Assembly (NCBI RefSeq): GCF_000346615.1
Contig: NZ_ANNU01000005.1
Coordinates: 62,001-126,000, forward strand
DNA: 64,000 bases
Origin: Nafulsella turpanensis ZLM-10
Lineage (GTDB): Bacteria; Bacteroidota; Bacteroidia; Cytophagales; Cyclobacteriaceae
Direction: 5' to 3'
Shown here: in pieces, positions 27,687 through 36,618 of the stretch
Position numbering within the stretch: the first letter of the stretch is position 1
How the letters are laid out: each line of letters begins with the position of its first letter
Translations under genes and position numbers: made by a program
The notes under the pieces: model-generated
The model's input: the letters and a program-made list of their open reading frames with translations, nothing else
Told to the model about the DNA's origin: nothing
The model's database searches: none

Positions 27687-28728
27687 AGCTGCCGCTGTAA
27701 GCAGAGAGTTAAGCAACCATTCTGAACTGAAGGAAATCATCATTCATACCGGTCAGCATTTTGACCAGAACATGAGTGATATCTTTTTTAATGAAATGCA
27801 AATTCCCCAGCCTCATTACCAGTTAGCGGTTTCAGGGGGCTCCCACGGTAAGAGCACAGGCAGAATGCTAGAAAAGATTGAGGAAGTGCTTCTTTTAGAA
27901 AAACCAGATGCAGTTTTAGTTTATGGAGATACTAATTCAACCTTAGCAGGCGCTTTAGCTGCCAAAAAGATTCATATTCCTTTGGTTCATGTTGAAGCTG
28001 GTCTCAGAAGTTTCAATATGAGGATGCCAGAAGAATTAAATCGTATTTTAACTGACAGAATATCTGACTTATTATGTTGTCCAACAGATGAGGCTGTAAA
28101 AAATCTTGAAAAAGAAGGCTTTAATAATTTTGCCTCTCACATACGTAAGACAGGCGATGTAATGTATGATGTAGCTTTATTTTACCAAAGCAACTCTACT
28201 CCATCTACACAAATTCAGGAATTATGTGAGGAGTCTTCTCCATTTATTCTTGCCACCATTCACCGGGCTGAGAATACTGATAACATTGAAAACTTACAAT
28301 CAATTTTTGAAGCCTTCAATGAAATTAACACTCAAACATCTGTCATTTTACCCTTACACCCAAGAACTAGAAAGATTGTTGAGCAAAATGATATTCCTGT
28401 TAGCTTTAAGCTTATTGATCCTGTCGGATATTTTGACATGATTCACCTGATACAGAAAGCTGCCCTAGTGATGACAGATAGTGGAGGATTACAAAAAGAA
28501 GCATTTTTCTTCAAGAAGAACTGTGTAACTTTAAGAGAACAAACAGAATGGACTGAATTAGTAGAAAATGGTTTGAATGTGCTGACTGGTGCTGATAAAT
28601 CCAAAATTTTAAGTGCCTATAAACACATGCTGCACAAATCGTCAAACTTTGACATTAACCTGTATGGAAAAGGCAATGCCTCTGCACAAATAGTAAAAGC
28701 CATACAACAAACTATTTTATCATATTAG
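27643..28728 (+). CDS. WbpI/WecB-like non-hydrolysing UDP-GlcNAc-type 2-epimerase
   Basis: The product has 361 residues, a GT-B-like fold. The start is IVGARPQFIKAA, followed by TGQHFDQNMSDIFF, VYGDTNSTLAGALAA, VHVEAGLRSFNMRMPEELNR and DSGGLQKEAFF. The sequences HFDQNMSDIFF and KTGDVMYDVALFY resemble WbpI, which epimerises UDP-2,3-diacetamido-glucuronate to the manno form, more than WecB. With the WbpB/E/D-like genes at 19.9-22.7 kb this would complete UDP-ManNAc(3NAc)A synthesis. It overlaps the preceding gene by 44 bases. Confidence 0.87.
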   Translation: MKIATIVGARPQFIKAAAVSRELSNHSELKEIIIHTGQHFDQNMSDIFFNEMQIPQPHYQLAVSGGSHGKSTGRMLEKIEEVLLLEKPDAVLVYGDTNSTLAGALAAKKIHIPLVHVEAGLRSFNMRMPEELNRILTDRISDLLCCPTDEAVKNLEKEGFNNFASHIRKTGDVMYDVALFYQSNSTPSTQIQELCEESSPFILATIHRAENTDNIENLQSIFEAFNEINTQTSVILPLHPRTRKIVEQNDIPVSFKLIDPVGYFDMIHLIQKAALVMTDSGGLQKEAFFFKKNCVTLREQTEWTELVENGLNVLTGADKSKILSAYKHMLHKSSNFDINLYGKGNASAQIVKAIQQTILSY

Positions 28729-28739
28729 AAAATTAAGTT

Positions 28740-29909
28740 TTGGATATTTATAATCTCCATATTGTTGCCGGTCCTGCAGATATTCGAACATCAAGCAGAA
28801 TTTTGAAAGAAACTAAAAGCTTGATGGATTTAGGCCTTTGCACAAAAATCGACATTCTGGCTCGCTGGGAACCGGGTTATGAAGCTGTTGAAATTATTGA
28901 TGAAAACAGGAAAATCATTAGAATAAAGTCAACTTCCACCAAGAGAAATAAGACCTCCTATAATGAGTTATTAAAATATACCTCTTTTTTAAAGAGCGCG
29001 CAAAAATTTATAAGGTCTCGGAAATACCAATTCATTAACGTTCATTCTCTTCATGTTTTACCAATTGGCGTTGCCTTAAAGTTAAAGAATGGTGGCGCGC
29101 TTATTTATGATGCACATGAATTGGAAACTGAGGTAGCCGGCTCAAGCGGTATGAAAAGAATCCTGGCAAAAATGGCAGAACGCCTTCTAATAAAGTTTGT
29201 TGATGAGCTAATTGTCGTATCGCCATTAATTGCTGAGTGGTACAAAAAAGAATATGGCATACAGAAGGTAACGGTTATCAGAAATATCCCTTATAATGAA
29301 GCTCTTCCTGCACAACATGACAACATTCTAAAGAAAGAATTTAACATTCCTGAGGGTGATATCCTCTTTCTTTACCAAGGGGTAATTTCAGAAGTCAGGG
29401 GCTGCCATAAGGTTCTTTCTGTATTTAAAAAACTCCCTGAAAATTACCATATATTATTTATGGGATTTGGTCCGATGGAACATGAAATCAAATCCGCCTC
29501 AGAAATAAACTTGAATATTCATTATAAGTCAGCAGTACCCTCATCAGAGGTTAAAAACTATACCCGTACTGCAGATATAGGGATTCACTTTATCAATGTG
29601 GATGGTATACTAAATCATCAGTATTGTTTACCAAATAAGTTTTTCGAATACCTGTTAAATGGCCTGCCAGTTCTAGTGAATAGTAAAGCAGAAGAAATGG
29701 CCGCTATAGTAAATGAACATAAAGTAGGATTCCTAATTGATACAGATGAGTTTAATGAGGAAAAGATAGTTGAATACATTAAAAGTATCTCGAAAAAAGC
29801 AATAAAAGAGGCTAAAGAAAACCTCCATAGTTACATAAATTCTTTGGGATGGGAAATTGAGGCCGTACAGTATAAGAAAATTTACGAAAAATATCTGAAG
29901 GAATTGTAG
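28740..29909 (+). CDS. GT4-family glycosyltransferase, TTG start
   Basis: The product has 389 residues. The N-terminal domain begins with IYNLHIVAGPADIRTSSRILKE and contains IYDAHELETEVAGS. The C-terminal GT-B nucleotide-binding domain includes LFLYQGVISEVRG and LPNKFFEYLLNGLPVL, where the Glu-rich GT4 motif is conserved in NKFFEYLLNGLPV. No ATG lies near the N-terminus. TTG at 28740 gives the expected beginning, 11 bases after the previous stop. The donor and acceptor sugars cannot be deduced. Confidence 0.85.
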   Translation: MDIYNLHIVAGPADIRTSSRILKETKSLMDLGLCTKIDILARWEPGYEAVEIIDENRKIIRIKSTSTKRNKTSYNELLKYTSFLKSAQKFIRSRKYQFINVHSLHVLPIGVALKLKNGGALIYDAHELETEVAGSSGMKRILAKMAERLLIKFVDELIVVSPLIAEWYKKEYGIQKVTVIRNIPYNEALPAQHDNILKKEFNIPEGDILFLYQGVISEVRGCHKVLSVFKKLPENYHILFMGFGPMEHEIKSASEINLNIHYKSAVPSSEVKNYTRTADIGIHFINVDGILNHQYCLPNKFFEYLLNGLPVLVNSKAEEMAAIVNEHKVGFLIDTDEFNEEKIVEYIKSISKKAIKEAKENLHSYINSLGWEIEAVQYKKIYEKYLKEL

Positions 29910-29922
29910 CGCCCGTGTTCTT

Positions 29923-31161
29923 ATGAATATTCTACTTATAAATCATTATGCCGGCTCACCCAACTATGGTATGGAATACAGACCCTACTATTTAGCCTAT
30001 GAGTGGTCGAAAAAAGGCCATAATGTAAGGATTATTGGCTCTACATTCTCTCACCTAAGATCAAGCCAGCCAGACAGTAAAGGAAAAGTAACGCACGAAG
30101 AAATAGATGGAATTGACTATTACTGGCTTAAAACACCTCCTTATAAAGGAAACAGCCTAAGCAGAATTAGGAATATTTTTTCTTTTGTACAGAAACTCTT
30201 TTCCCAAAAAAAAGATTTTCTGACAGATTTTGCCCCAGATTTAGTTATTGCTTCATCAACTTATCCTTTAGATATTTTTCCAGCAAGAAAAATCGCAAAT
30301 GATTATAAGGCTTTATTATGTTTTGAAGTGCATGACTTGTGGCCTCTCTCTCCAATGGAGATAGGGGGCTATCCAAAGCTTCATCCATATATTATGTTTT
30401 TGCAGTTAGCCGAAGATTTTGCATATAAAAACTCAGACTTCGTTGTTTCTCTTCTACCGAAAGCGAAAGATCATATGATAAGCCGAGGCATGTCTGGCAA
30501 TAAGTTTTACTACTTACCAAATGGGTTTTCTCTGGAGGAATGGATGAAAAATCAGAAGCCCCCACAGAGCCACTTAGAAGTTTTAGAGGGGTTAAAAGAA
30601 AAAAGGAAATTCATAATAGGATATGCAGGAGGCCACGCTTTATCTAATGCACTTGGAACTCTTCTTAAAGCGGCAAAACTATTAAGTAAAAAAGCCTCTA
30701 TTGCTTTTGTTCTAATTGGAAAAGGGGTTGAGAAGGAAAATCTAATTAAAATGGCCACTTCTTTGGGATTAGAGAATATTATATTTCTACCTCCCGTTCC
30801 GAAAAAAAGTATTCCGGGTGTTCTACCCTATATGGATGTGCTATATATTGGATGGGCAAGAAATCCACTTTACCGTTTTGGTATCTCTCCCAATAAACTA
30901 ATTGATTATATGATGGCAGCGAAACCCATAATACATGCGGTAGATGCTGGAAATGATATAGTGAAAGAAGCATCCTGTGGTTTTTCTATCTCGCCTGAGG
31001 ATCCTCAACAACTTGTAAAAGCCATTCTTAAAATGGAGGAGTTATCAGAAGAGGAAAGAAAAGAGATGGGCGAAAAGGGGAAGGCATTTGTCTTAAAAAA
31101 CCACAACTACGAATTATTGGCTGAACAGTTTATAGAAATTGCATCAAGTTTAAACAAATGA
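29923..31161 (+). CDS. GT4-family glycosyltransferase, WbuB-like
   Basis: The product has 412 residues. The start NILLINHYAGSPNYGMEYRP and the block FEVHDLWPLSPMEIGGY resemble WbuB-type transferases that add N-acetylfucosamine or related residues. GYAGGHALSNAL, LIGKGVEKENL and GISPNKLIDYMMAAKPI mark the C-terminal GT-B domain. It lies 13 bases after the previous glycosyltransferase and overlaps the aminotransferase by 4 bases. Only two glycosyltransferases plus one phosphoglycosyl transferase are present in the locus. Confidence 0.86.
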   Translation: MNILLINHYAGSPNYGMEYRPYYLAYEWSKKGHNVRIIGSTFSHLRSSQPDSKGKVTHEEIDGIDYYWLKTPPYKGNSLSRIRNIFSFVQKLFSQKKDFLTDFAPDLVIASSTYPLDIFPARKIANDYKALLCFEVHDLWPLSPMEIGGYPKLHPYIMFLQLAEDFAYKNSDFVVSLLPKAKDHMISRGMSGNKFYYLPNGFSLEEWMKNQKPPQSHLEVLEGLKEKRKFIIGYAGGHALSNALGTLLKAAKLLSKKASIAFVLIGKGVEKENLIKMATSLGLENIIFLPPVPKKSIPGVLPYMDVLYIGWARNPLYRFGISPNKLIDYMMAAKPIIHAVDAGNDIVKEASCGFSISPEDPQQLVKAILKMEELSEEERKEMGEKGKAFVLKNHNYELLAEQFIEIASSLNK

Positions 31162-32366
31162 TACCATTCTCACCCCCCCATATTGGAGAAAGTACGCTTT
31201 CCCTTATTAAAGAAACCCTTGAATCTGGCTGGATAACCACCGGACCTAAAACTAAACTGCTGGAGCAGAAAGTGGCAGCTTACTGTGGCAGTAAGACAAC
31301 CTACTGTGTTAATTCTGCAACTGCCGGACTTGAATTAGTCCTCCGGTGGTTCGGAGTAGGGCCCGGTGATGAGGTTATTCTGCCAGCCTATACCTATTGT
31401 GCCACAGCAAACGTAGTGGAACATTGTGGGGCAACACCGGTCTTAGTGGATATTGATCCTAAAACTTTTAACATCTCTGTTTCTGAAGTAGAAAAAGCCA
31501 TTAATTCCCGTACAAAGGTAATTATGCCGGTAGACTTTGCTGGTTTTCCCTGCGACTACAATGCCTTAAATAGCCTTGTCAAGAGAGCAGAAGTAAAATC
31601 ACAATTTTCTGCAGCTACTGAAATACAGGAAAAACTCGGACGTATTCTTATTCTTTCAGATGCCGCTCATTCTTTCGGTGGAAAGCTAGGTGGTAAACTT
31701 TGCGGCTCCCTTACAGATATTTCAGTTTTTTCCTTTCATGCTGTAAAAAACTTTACTACTGCTGAAGGAGGGGCCATTGCCTTTAACCTCCCAGAAGAGT
31801 TTAACCCTCAGGAGGTATACCAATACTTCAATACATTTGCATTACATGGCCAGAACAAAGATGCTCTCGCCAAAACGCAGAAGGGGAACTGGCGATATGA
31901 TGTACTTATGCCAGGTTATAAGTGCAATATGACAGACCTTCTTGCCTGCATTGGTTTAGCCCAGATTGACCATTATGAATCTGAAGACCTTGCAAAAAGA
32001 AAAGAAATCTTCTCTTATTACACCCAATCTCTTGTGGGATGTTCGTGGGCTGAAATTCCAACTTTTAAAGAACAGGAAAGAGAATCATCCTACCACCTGT
32101 ACCCTCTGAGGCTGAAAGGAGTTTCTGAGGAAACAAGGGATAGGATTATACAAAGCATCTTCGATAAAGATGTTGCTGTTAATGTGCATTTCATACCCCT
32201 CCCCATGCTCTCGTACTACAAAAAGGCTTTCGACATAATAGATTTTCCTGTTGCCTACGATAGCTATTCAAGAGAAATCTCCCTGCCCGTTTATTACAAT
32301 TTAACTCCTGACCAACAGTCTAAAGTCATTCAGGCGGTGATTGATAGTGTTGAAGAAAATATTTAA
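31158..32366 (+). CDS. DegT/DnrJ aminotransferase (PglE-like 4-amino sugar enzyme)
   Basis: The product has 402 residues. The PLP lysine is in FSFHAVKNFTTAEGG (SFHxxKN), and ILSDAAHSFGGKLGG contains the PLP-binding Asp. SFHxxKNxTTxEGG is the signature of aminotransferases acting on 4-keto-6-deoxy sugars such as PglE, which distinguishes it from the WbpE-like enzyme upstream. It probably aminates the product of the dehydratase at 33304. It contains an insertion of about 25 residues near 150. It starts within the previous stop (ATGA) and ends 1 base before the sugar transferase. Confidence 0.82.
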   Translation: MIPFSPPHIGESTLSLIKETLESGWITTGPKTKLLEQKVAAYCGSKTTYCVNSATAGLELVLRWFGVGPGDEVILPAYTYCATANVVEHCGATPVLVDIDPKTFNISVSEVEKAINSRTKVIMPVDFAGFPCDYNALNSLVKRAEVKSQFSAATEIQEKLGRILILSDAAHSFGGKLGGKLCGSLTDISVFSFHAVKNFTTAEGGAIAFNLPEEFNPQEVYQYFNTFALHGQNKDALAKTQKGNWRYDVLMPGYKCNMTDLLACIGLAQIDHYESEDLAKRKEIFSYYTQSLVGCSWAEIPTFKEQERESSYHLYPLRLKGVSEETRDRIIQSIFDKDVAVNVHFIPLPMLSYYKKAFDIIDFPVAYDSYSREISLPVYYNLTPDQQSKVIQAVIDSVEENI

Positions 32367-32367
32367 G

Positions 32368-32958
32368 ATGAAAAGGGTATTCGATCTGTTCCTGGCATCC
32401 ATTGGAGTAGTAGCTTTATCGCCAGTCTTTGTTGTTTTATTCATATTAATCAGGAAAGACTCAAAAGGCGGTGCTTTTTACTTACAAAAAAGAGTAGGCC
32501 GTGGAGGTAAAGAGTTCAACCTCATTAAATTCCGTACCATGCATGTGAATGCAGATAAAAAGGGACTGCTAACGGTAGGAAACAGAGATAGTAGAATAAC
32601 AAGAATAGGCTTCTATCTTAGAAAATATAAGGTTGATGAACTGCCTCAGCTTTTTAATGTATTACTTGGTAATATGAGCTTGGTAGGACCAAGGCCAGAA
32701 GTTAAGAAGTACACTGACCTGTACACTGAAGATCAAAAAAGAGTGCTTACAGTGAAACCTGGCATCACTGACTACGCCTCACTATTTTTCATAAATGAGA
32801 ATGAAATTCTTGAGAAGGAGGCTTTTCCAGAAGATGCCTATCTGAAAAAGGTTCTTCCTGAAAAGTTAACATTAAGCCTAAGATATGTTGATTCTCAAAG
32901 TCTTTGGGTAGACTTAAAAATTATTTGCCTAACATTAAAGAAAATCATCTTTCCTTAG
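32368..32958 (+). CDS. PglC-like phosphoglycosyl transferase (initiating sugar transferase)
   Basis: The product has 196 residues, a short monotopic enzyme with a single N-terminal re-entrant hydrophobic helix (about 8-25). Motifs KRVGRGGKEFNLIKFRTMH, DELPQLFNVLLGNMSLVGPRPE and KPGITDYASL are diagnostic of the bacterial sugar transferase family, with catalytic Asp-Glu in KVDELPQ. It transfers a phospho-sugar to undecaprenyl phosphate, the first step of repeat-unit assembly. The short form matches PglC and WecP-like partners of a WbpM/PglF dehydratase. I chose ATG 32368 over an upstream TTG within the preceding gene. Confidence 0.92.
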   Translation: MKRVFDLFLASIGVVALSPVFVVLFILIRKDSKGGAFYLQKRVGRGGKEFNLIKFRTMHVNADKKGLLTVGNRDSRITRIGFYLRKYKVDELPQLFNVLLGNMSLVGPRPEVKKYTDLYTEDQKRVLTVKPGITDYASLFFINENEILEKEAFPEDAYLKKVLPEKLTLSLRYVDSQSLWVDLKIICLTLKKIIFP

Positions 32959-33303
32959 TCTGGGAATAGCAAACAGGACTAGAAAGCAGCTCCACCGCTA
33001 GGAGTTTATTTCTTTAGAAACAAAGTTAACTTCCAACCATTCTTTAACAATTGGTGTCTTCATTGTAGCTATGCTCCTTCTTGCTACTGGCTGATCTGCT
33101 AAATGTATGAAAATGAGCTAACTTTTAGTAGAGATGTCAGCTACAGGAGCCCTAGTCCACATGATATCTATCTGACTACTAATGATTTTTAAAAACAGAA
33201 GAAATCCTTCGGGTAAGATTCATGCTGAATTTTGTTTTTAAAATACAAAAACAGCCCATACCTTTGGCTTAATCATTTACCTTTATATCTAGACAATACA
33301 TTT
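32959..33303. other. 345-base non-coding gap, no clear gene
   Basis: I see no supported open frame, tRNA or strong hairpin here. The only feature is a TAnnTTTG element near the right end. Composition is AT-rich like the flanking genes. Confidence 0.5.
33259..33266 (+). promoter_or_regulatory. -7 element ahead of the dehydratase
   Basis: TACCTTTG matches TAnnTTTG. A TTG lies at 33232-33234 but the 24-base spacer is slightly long. It favours initiation at ATG 33304 rather than at the in-frame TTG 33232. Confidence 0.4.
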
Positions 33304-35208
33304 ATGTCATTCTTGAGAAGCATGTGGGGAGTGTATACGCATAAATATGTGTCACGCTGGCTTATTCTACTTATTGATCTGGCTATAATAGCTGTAGCAT
33401 ATTTATTTACGGCTATTGTAAGCTCCAACCTTAGTCCTGAAAGTTTTAACTGGGCTGAGGCCATGGAAGGTCTTTTCTTTATTACGGGAATTAAATTAAT
33501 ATGTTTCTTAATTTTTAAAACTTATAAAGGGGCCGTTAGATATACGGCTTTTACAGATTTAATTGGCTTTTTTAAGGCACTCTCTGTAAGCACCTTTCTG
33601 CTTGTTCTACTAAGATATTCCACAGACATATTTAATGTCAGTACTACCAGTTTGGTGCTTAACACATTATGCAGCTTCTTTCTCTTGATTGCCTTCAGGA
33701 TTACTGTTAAAAATATTTTCAGGAAGTTCAGTCGTAATCATGAAACTAAAAATGTTTTGATTTATGGAGCTGGAGATCACGGCATTTTAACGTTTAACGC
33801 CCTTAATAATGACAACCAGTTTCGGTATAACGTTTTGGGCTTTATCGATGATAATCCATCTAAAAGGGGTAAGAACTTATTGGGAAAGAAAATATTCAAC
33901 TTAAAAGGAGCCCTTCGCTTAATTGCTAAGCACCATAGTGTGGATGAAGTTATTTTAGCTATACAAAACATTGACTCTAACCGAAAGAAGAGAATCATTA
34001 ATGTTTTTCTTCAGAAGAAAATTAGCATTAAGAATGTACCCTCTTCTTATAACTGGATTAATGGTAGGTTAAGCAGTGAGCAGATTACAAAGATTAGAAT
34101 AGAAGATCTCTTAGAAAGAGAGCCTATTCAACTCGACAATTGCAACATTAAAGCAGATGTAAAAGGCAAGGTTATTTTAGTAACCGGGGCAGCAGGCTCC
34201 ATTGGAAGTGAAATTGTTCGGCAGCTACTACATTACAATCCTAAAAAAATAGTCCTACTTGATCAGGCTGAATCTGCTCTTTACGACCTGAAAAATGATG
34301 TAGTAAGATTAAATCCAGAATTTGAAAGTAAAATTCAGCTTAAAATCTGCGATGTAAGTAATAAAGTGGCCATTGAAAGGGTTTTTAAAAATCAGAAGTT
34401 TGATATTGTTTATCATGCCGCTGCTTATAAGCATGTTCCAATGATGGAGGATAATCCGTTCGAGGCTATTTTAGTTAATGTTTTTGGGACAAAAAACCTG
34501 GCTGATCTTGCCATGGAAAGCTACGTTGAAAAATTTGTTTTTGTGTCCACTGATAAAGCTGTTAATCCTACAAATGTAATGGGTGCTACAAAGAGAGTTG
34601 CAGAAATTTACATTCAGTCATTAAATGAGCGAAAGAGCACTAAATTTATTACAACCCGCTTCGGGAATGTTTTAGGTTCAAATGGTTCTGTTGTTCCTCT
34701 TTTTAGAAAACAAATTGAAGCAGGCGGTCCTCTTACTGTTACTGATGCCAGAATTACCCGTTATTTTATGACCATACCTGAAGCTTGCCAACTGGTTCTT
34801 GAAGCTGGAGCAATGGGGAAGGGTGGGGAGATTTATGTCTTTGATATGGGAGAATCAGTTAAAATTATTGAGATAGCAAAGAAAATGATTGAGCTGTATG
34901 GCTATGAAGTAGATACTGATATAAAGATTAAAATTACTGGCCTACGCCCTGGAGAGAAGCTTTATGAGGAATTACTTACGAAAGAGGAAAATACACTTCC
35001 TACTCACCATCCAAAAATTATGATTGGCAGAGTTCGTCAGTATGCCATAGAAAAGGTAGCTCGGGATTTTGAAGAATTAGAATATCTACTTTTAAATGGA
35101 GGAAATGAAGATGTTGTTTATAAACTTAAAAATATCGTCCCAGAATTTAAAAGTAATAATTCCCAATACGAGAGCCTCGACAATAATGCACTCATGAAAG
35201 TAGGATAA
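33304..35208 (+). CDS. WbpM/PglF-like UDP-GlcNAc 4,6-dehydratase (membrane SDR)
   Basis: The product has 634 residues. Four N-terminal helices (about 18-130) are followed by a CoA-binding-like Rossmann domain (VLIYGAGDHG at 151-160) and a catalytic SDR domain (VTGAAGSIGSE at about 293-303). The catalytic positions are Ser415-Thr-Asp417, Met426 and Lys430 in VSTDKAVNPTNVMGATK. The Tyr of YxxxK is replaced by Met, as in WbpM. The enzyme makes UDP-4-keto-6-deoxy-GlcNAc, the precursor of QuiNAc, FucNAc or bacillosamine. It probably feeds the PglE-like and PglC-like enzymes just upstream. A strong terminator follows. Confidence 0.92.
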   Translation: MSFLRSMWGVYTHKYVSRWLILLIDLAIIAVAYLFTAIVSSNLSPESFNWAEAMEGLFFITGIKLICFLIFKTYKGAVRYTAFTDLIGFFKALSVSTFLLVLLRYSTDIFNVSTTSLVLNTLCSFFLLIAFRITVKNIFRKFSRNHETKNVLIYGAGDHGILTFNALNNDNQFRYNVLGFIDDNPSKRGKNLLGKKIFNLKGALRLIAKHHSVDEVILAIQNIDSNRKKRIINVFLQKKISIKNVPSSYNWINGRLSSEQITKIRIEDLLEREPIQLDNCNIKADVKGKVILVTGAAGSIGSEIVRQLLHYNPKKIVLLDQAESALYDLKNDVVRLNPEFESKIQLKICDVSNKVAIERVFKNQKFDIVYHAAAYKHVPMMEDNPFEAILVNVFGTKNLADLAMESYVEKFVFVSTDKAVNPTNVMGATKRVAEIYIQSLNERKSTKFITTRFGNVLGSNGSVVPLFRKQIEAGGPLTVTDARITRYFMTIPEACQLVLEAGAMGKGGEIYVFDMGESVKIIEIAKKMIELYGYEVDTDIKIKITGLRPGEKLYEELLTKEENTLPTHHPKIMIGRVRQYAIEKVARDFEELEYLLLNGGNEDVVYKLKNIVPEFKSNNSQYESLDNNALMKVG

Positions 35209-35236
35209 AAAAGTCAAAATAGATTAAGTGTTTCAT

Positions 35237-35274
35237 AGCTGCTCCTCCAACTCTCTGGCGGAGCAGCTTTTTTT
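35237..35274 (+). terminator. Rho-independent terminator at the end of the polysaccharide locus
   Basis: A 9-bp stem (35237-35245 with 35260-35268) with a 14-base loop is followed by a T-run to 35274. It lies 29 bases after the dehydratase stop. Confidence 0.85.
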
Positions 35275-35460
35275 GTGCCTTCTGCAGAGAAAAACTTCTC
35301 TTCTCTTCACTTCATTCAATCATTTTGTAACTTAGTCGTTTAATTATAAGAGGTGCTATGGGTATGCATCAGCAGGGAGGGAGGCCGGCTTGTCCGGGAC
35401 AGGCTTTACCTGTTGCATCATCGCACCTAAGCTATTAACTCATCAGCATATAAAGGAAGT

Positions 35461-36486
35461 ATGTCAGCGAATATTAATTCCATAAAAGAAGAAATTGAAA
35501 GTTACCTTGTAAGTAACCAGGAGGAGCTTGAGCAGTACCGCCAGCGCTTTATCGGGCGCAAGAATATCCTGGCGAGCCTGTTTGCGGAAATGAAGAATAT
35601 TCCGGCCGAACAGCGGAAAGAATATGGACAGCAGATCAACGAGTTAAAAGAGGCTGCAACGGTAAAGTTTCAGGAGCTCATCCAGTCGCTGGAAGATGAG
35701 CAGAGTGTAGGACAGGAAAAACATCCTGACCTTACCCTCCCTCCTCAGCCGGACACCCTCGGCGGTATTCACCCCCTGAGCGCCACCCGCAGCGAAATTA
35801 TCCGCATCTTCGAACGGATTGGCTTTAATGTTTCTGAAGGACCGGAGATTGAAGATGACTGGCACAATTTTACCGCACTCAACTTCCCGGAGAACCACCC
35901 TGCCCGTGAAATGCAGGACACCTTCTTCATCCGCAAGAAACCTGATATCGCGCTGCGCACCCACACCTCCTCCGTGCAGGTTCGGGTAATGGAGAGTGAA
36001 CGTCCTCCCATTCGCACCCTGTCCCCAGGGCGGGTATACCGGAATGAAGCGATTTCGGCCCGCGCTCATTGTGTGTTTCACCAGGTGGAAGGCCTCTTTA
36101 TTGATGAGGGTGTGAGCTTTGCCGACCTGAAGCAAACGCTCTATTATTTTGTGAAGGAATTATTCGGCAAGCAGACGAAGGTTCGCTTCCGCCCCTCTTA
36201 CTTCCCCTTTACCGAGCCAAGTGCCGAAATGGATATTACCTGCATCATCTGTGGAGGTGAAGGCTGTAACATTTGTAAACACACCGGTTGGGTTGAAATT
36301 GGCGGTGCCGGCATGGTCGATCCGCAGGTGCTGGAAAACAGTGGCATCGATTCGAAAAAGTACAGCGGCTTTGCCTTTGGCATGGGAATTGAACGAATTA
36401 CTATGCTGAAGTACCAGATTCGCGACCTTCGCCTGTTTACCGAAAACGATGTACGCTTTCTCCGGCAGTTTAGCTCGCTTACTTAA
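35461..36486 (+). CDS. pheS: Phenylalanyl-tRNA synthetase alpha subunit
   Basis: The product has 341 residues. The N-terminal coiled coil (about 1-90) is followed by a class II catalytic core with GFNVSEGPEIEDDWHNF (motif 1 region), RVYRNEAISARAHCVFHQVEG (motif 2, quoted here as RVYRNEAISA and FHQVEG) and FAFGMGIERITML (motif 3). A CxxC...CxxC element is in CIICGGEGCNICKHTGW, a known variant loop. It charges tRNA-Phe together with PheT. pheT is not adjacent, which is common in Bacteroidota. The base composition returns to host-like values here. Confidence 0.97.
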   Translation: MSANINSIKEEIESYLVSNQEELEQYRQRFIGRKNILASLFAEMKNIPAEQRKEYGQQINELKEAATVKFQELIQSLEDEQSVGQEKHPDLTLPPQPDTLGGIHPLSATRSEIIRIFERIGFNVSEGPEIEDDWHNFTALNFPENHPAREMQDTFFIRKKPDIALRTHTSSVQVRVMESERPPIRTLSPGRVYRNEAISARAHCVFHQVEGLFIDEGVSFADLKQTLYYFVKELFGKQTKVRFRPSYFPFTEPSAEMDITCIICGGEGCNICKHTGWVEIGGAGMVDPQVLENSGIDSKKYSGFAFGMGIERITMLKYQIRDLRLFTENDVRFLRQFSSLT

Positions 36487-36618
36487 CCAGAGAAAGTAAT
36501 TTCTTAACACATGCTAAGCCGTGGAGGTAAAAAGGAGGGCTAGAAAGAAGAATGTTAGAATAATGACTACTCAAGCCCCTAAACCTGGAGGAAGCTAAAA
36601 GTCATTAAATCAATTTTT

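Noticed and set aside
22700-35208. AT-rich block as a prophage or integrative element
   Set aside because: All genes are glycan genes in one direction, and I find no integrase, transposase, tRNA boundary or terminal repeats. Homologous exchange of a serotype segment explains it better.
35358-35438. Possible pheS leader peptide (26 codons) upstream of pheS
   Set aside because: The frame contains no phenylalanine codon, so it cannot act as a Phe attenuator. The nearby short stem-loop has no U-tract.
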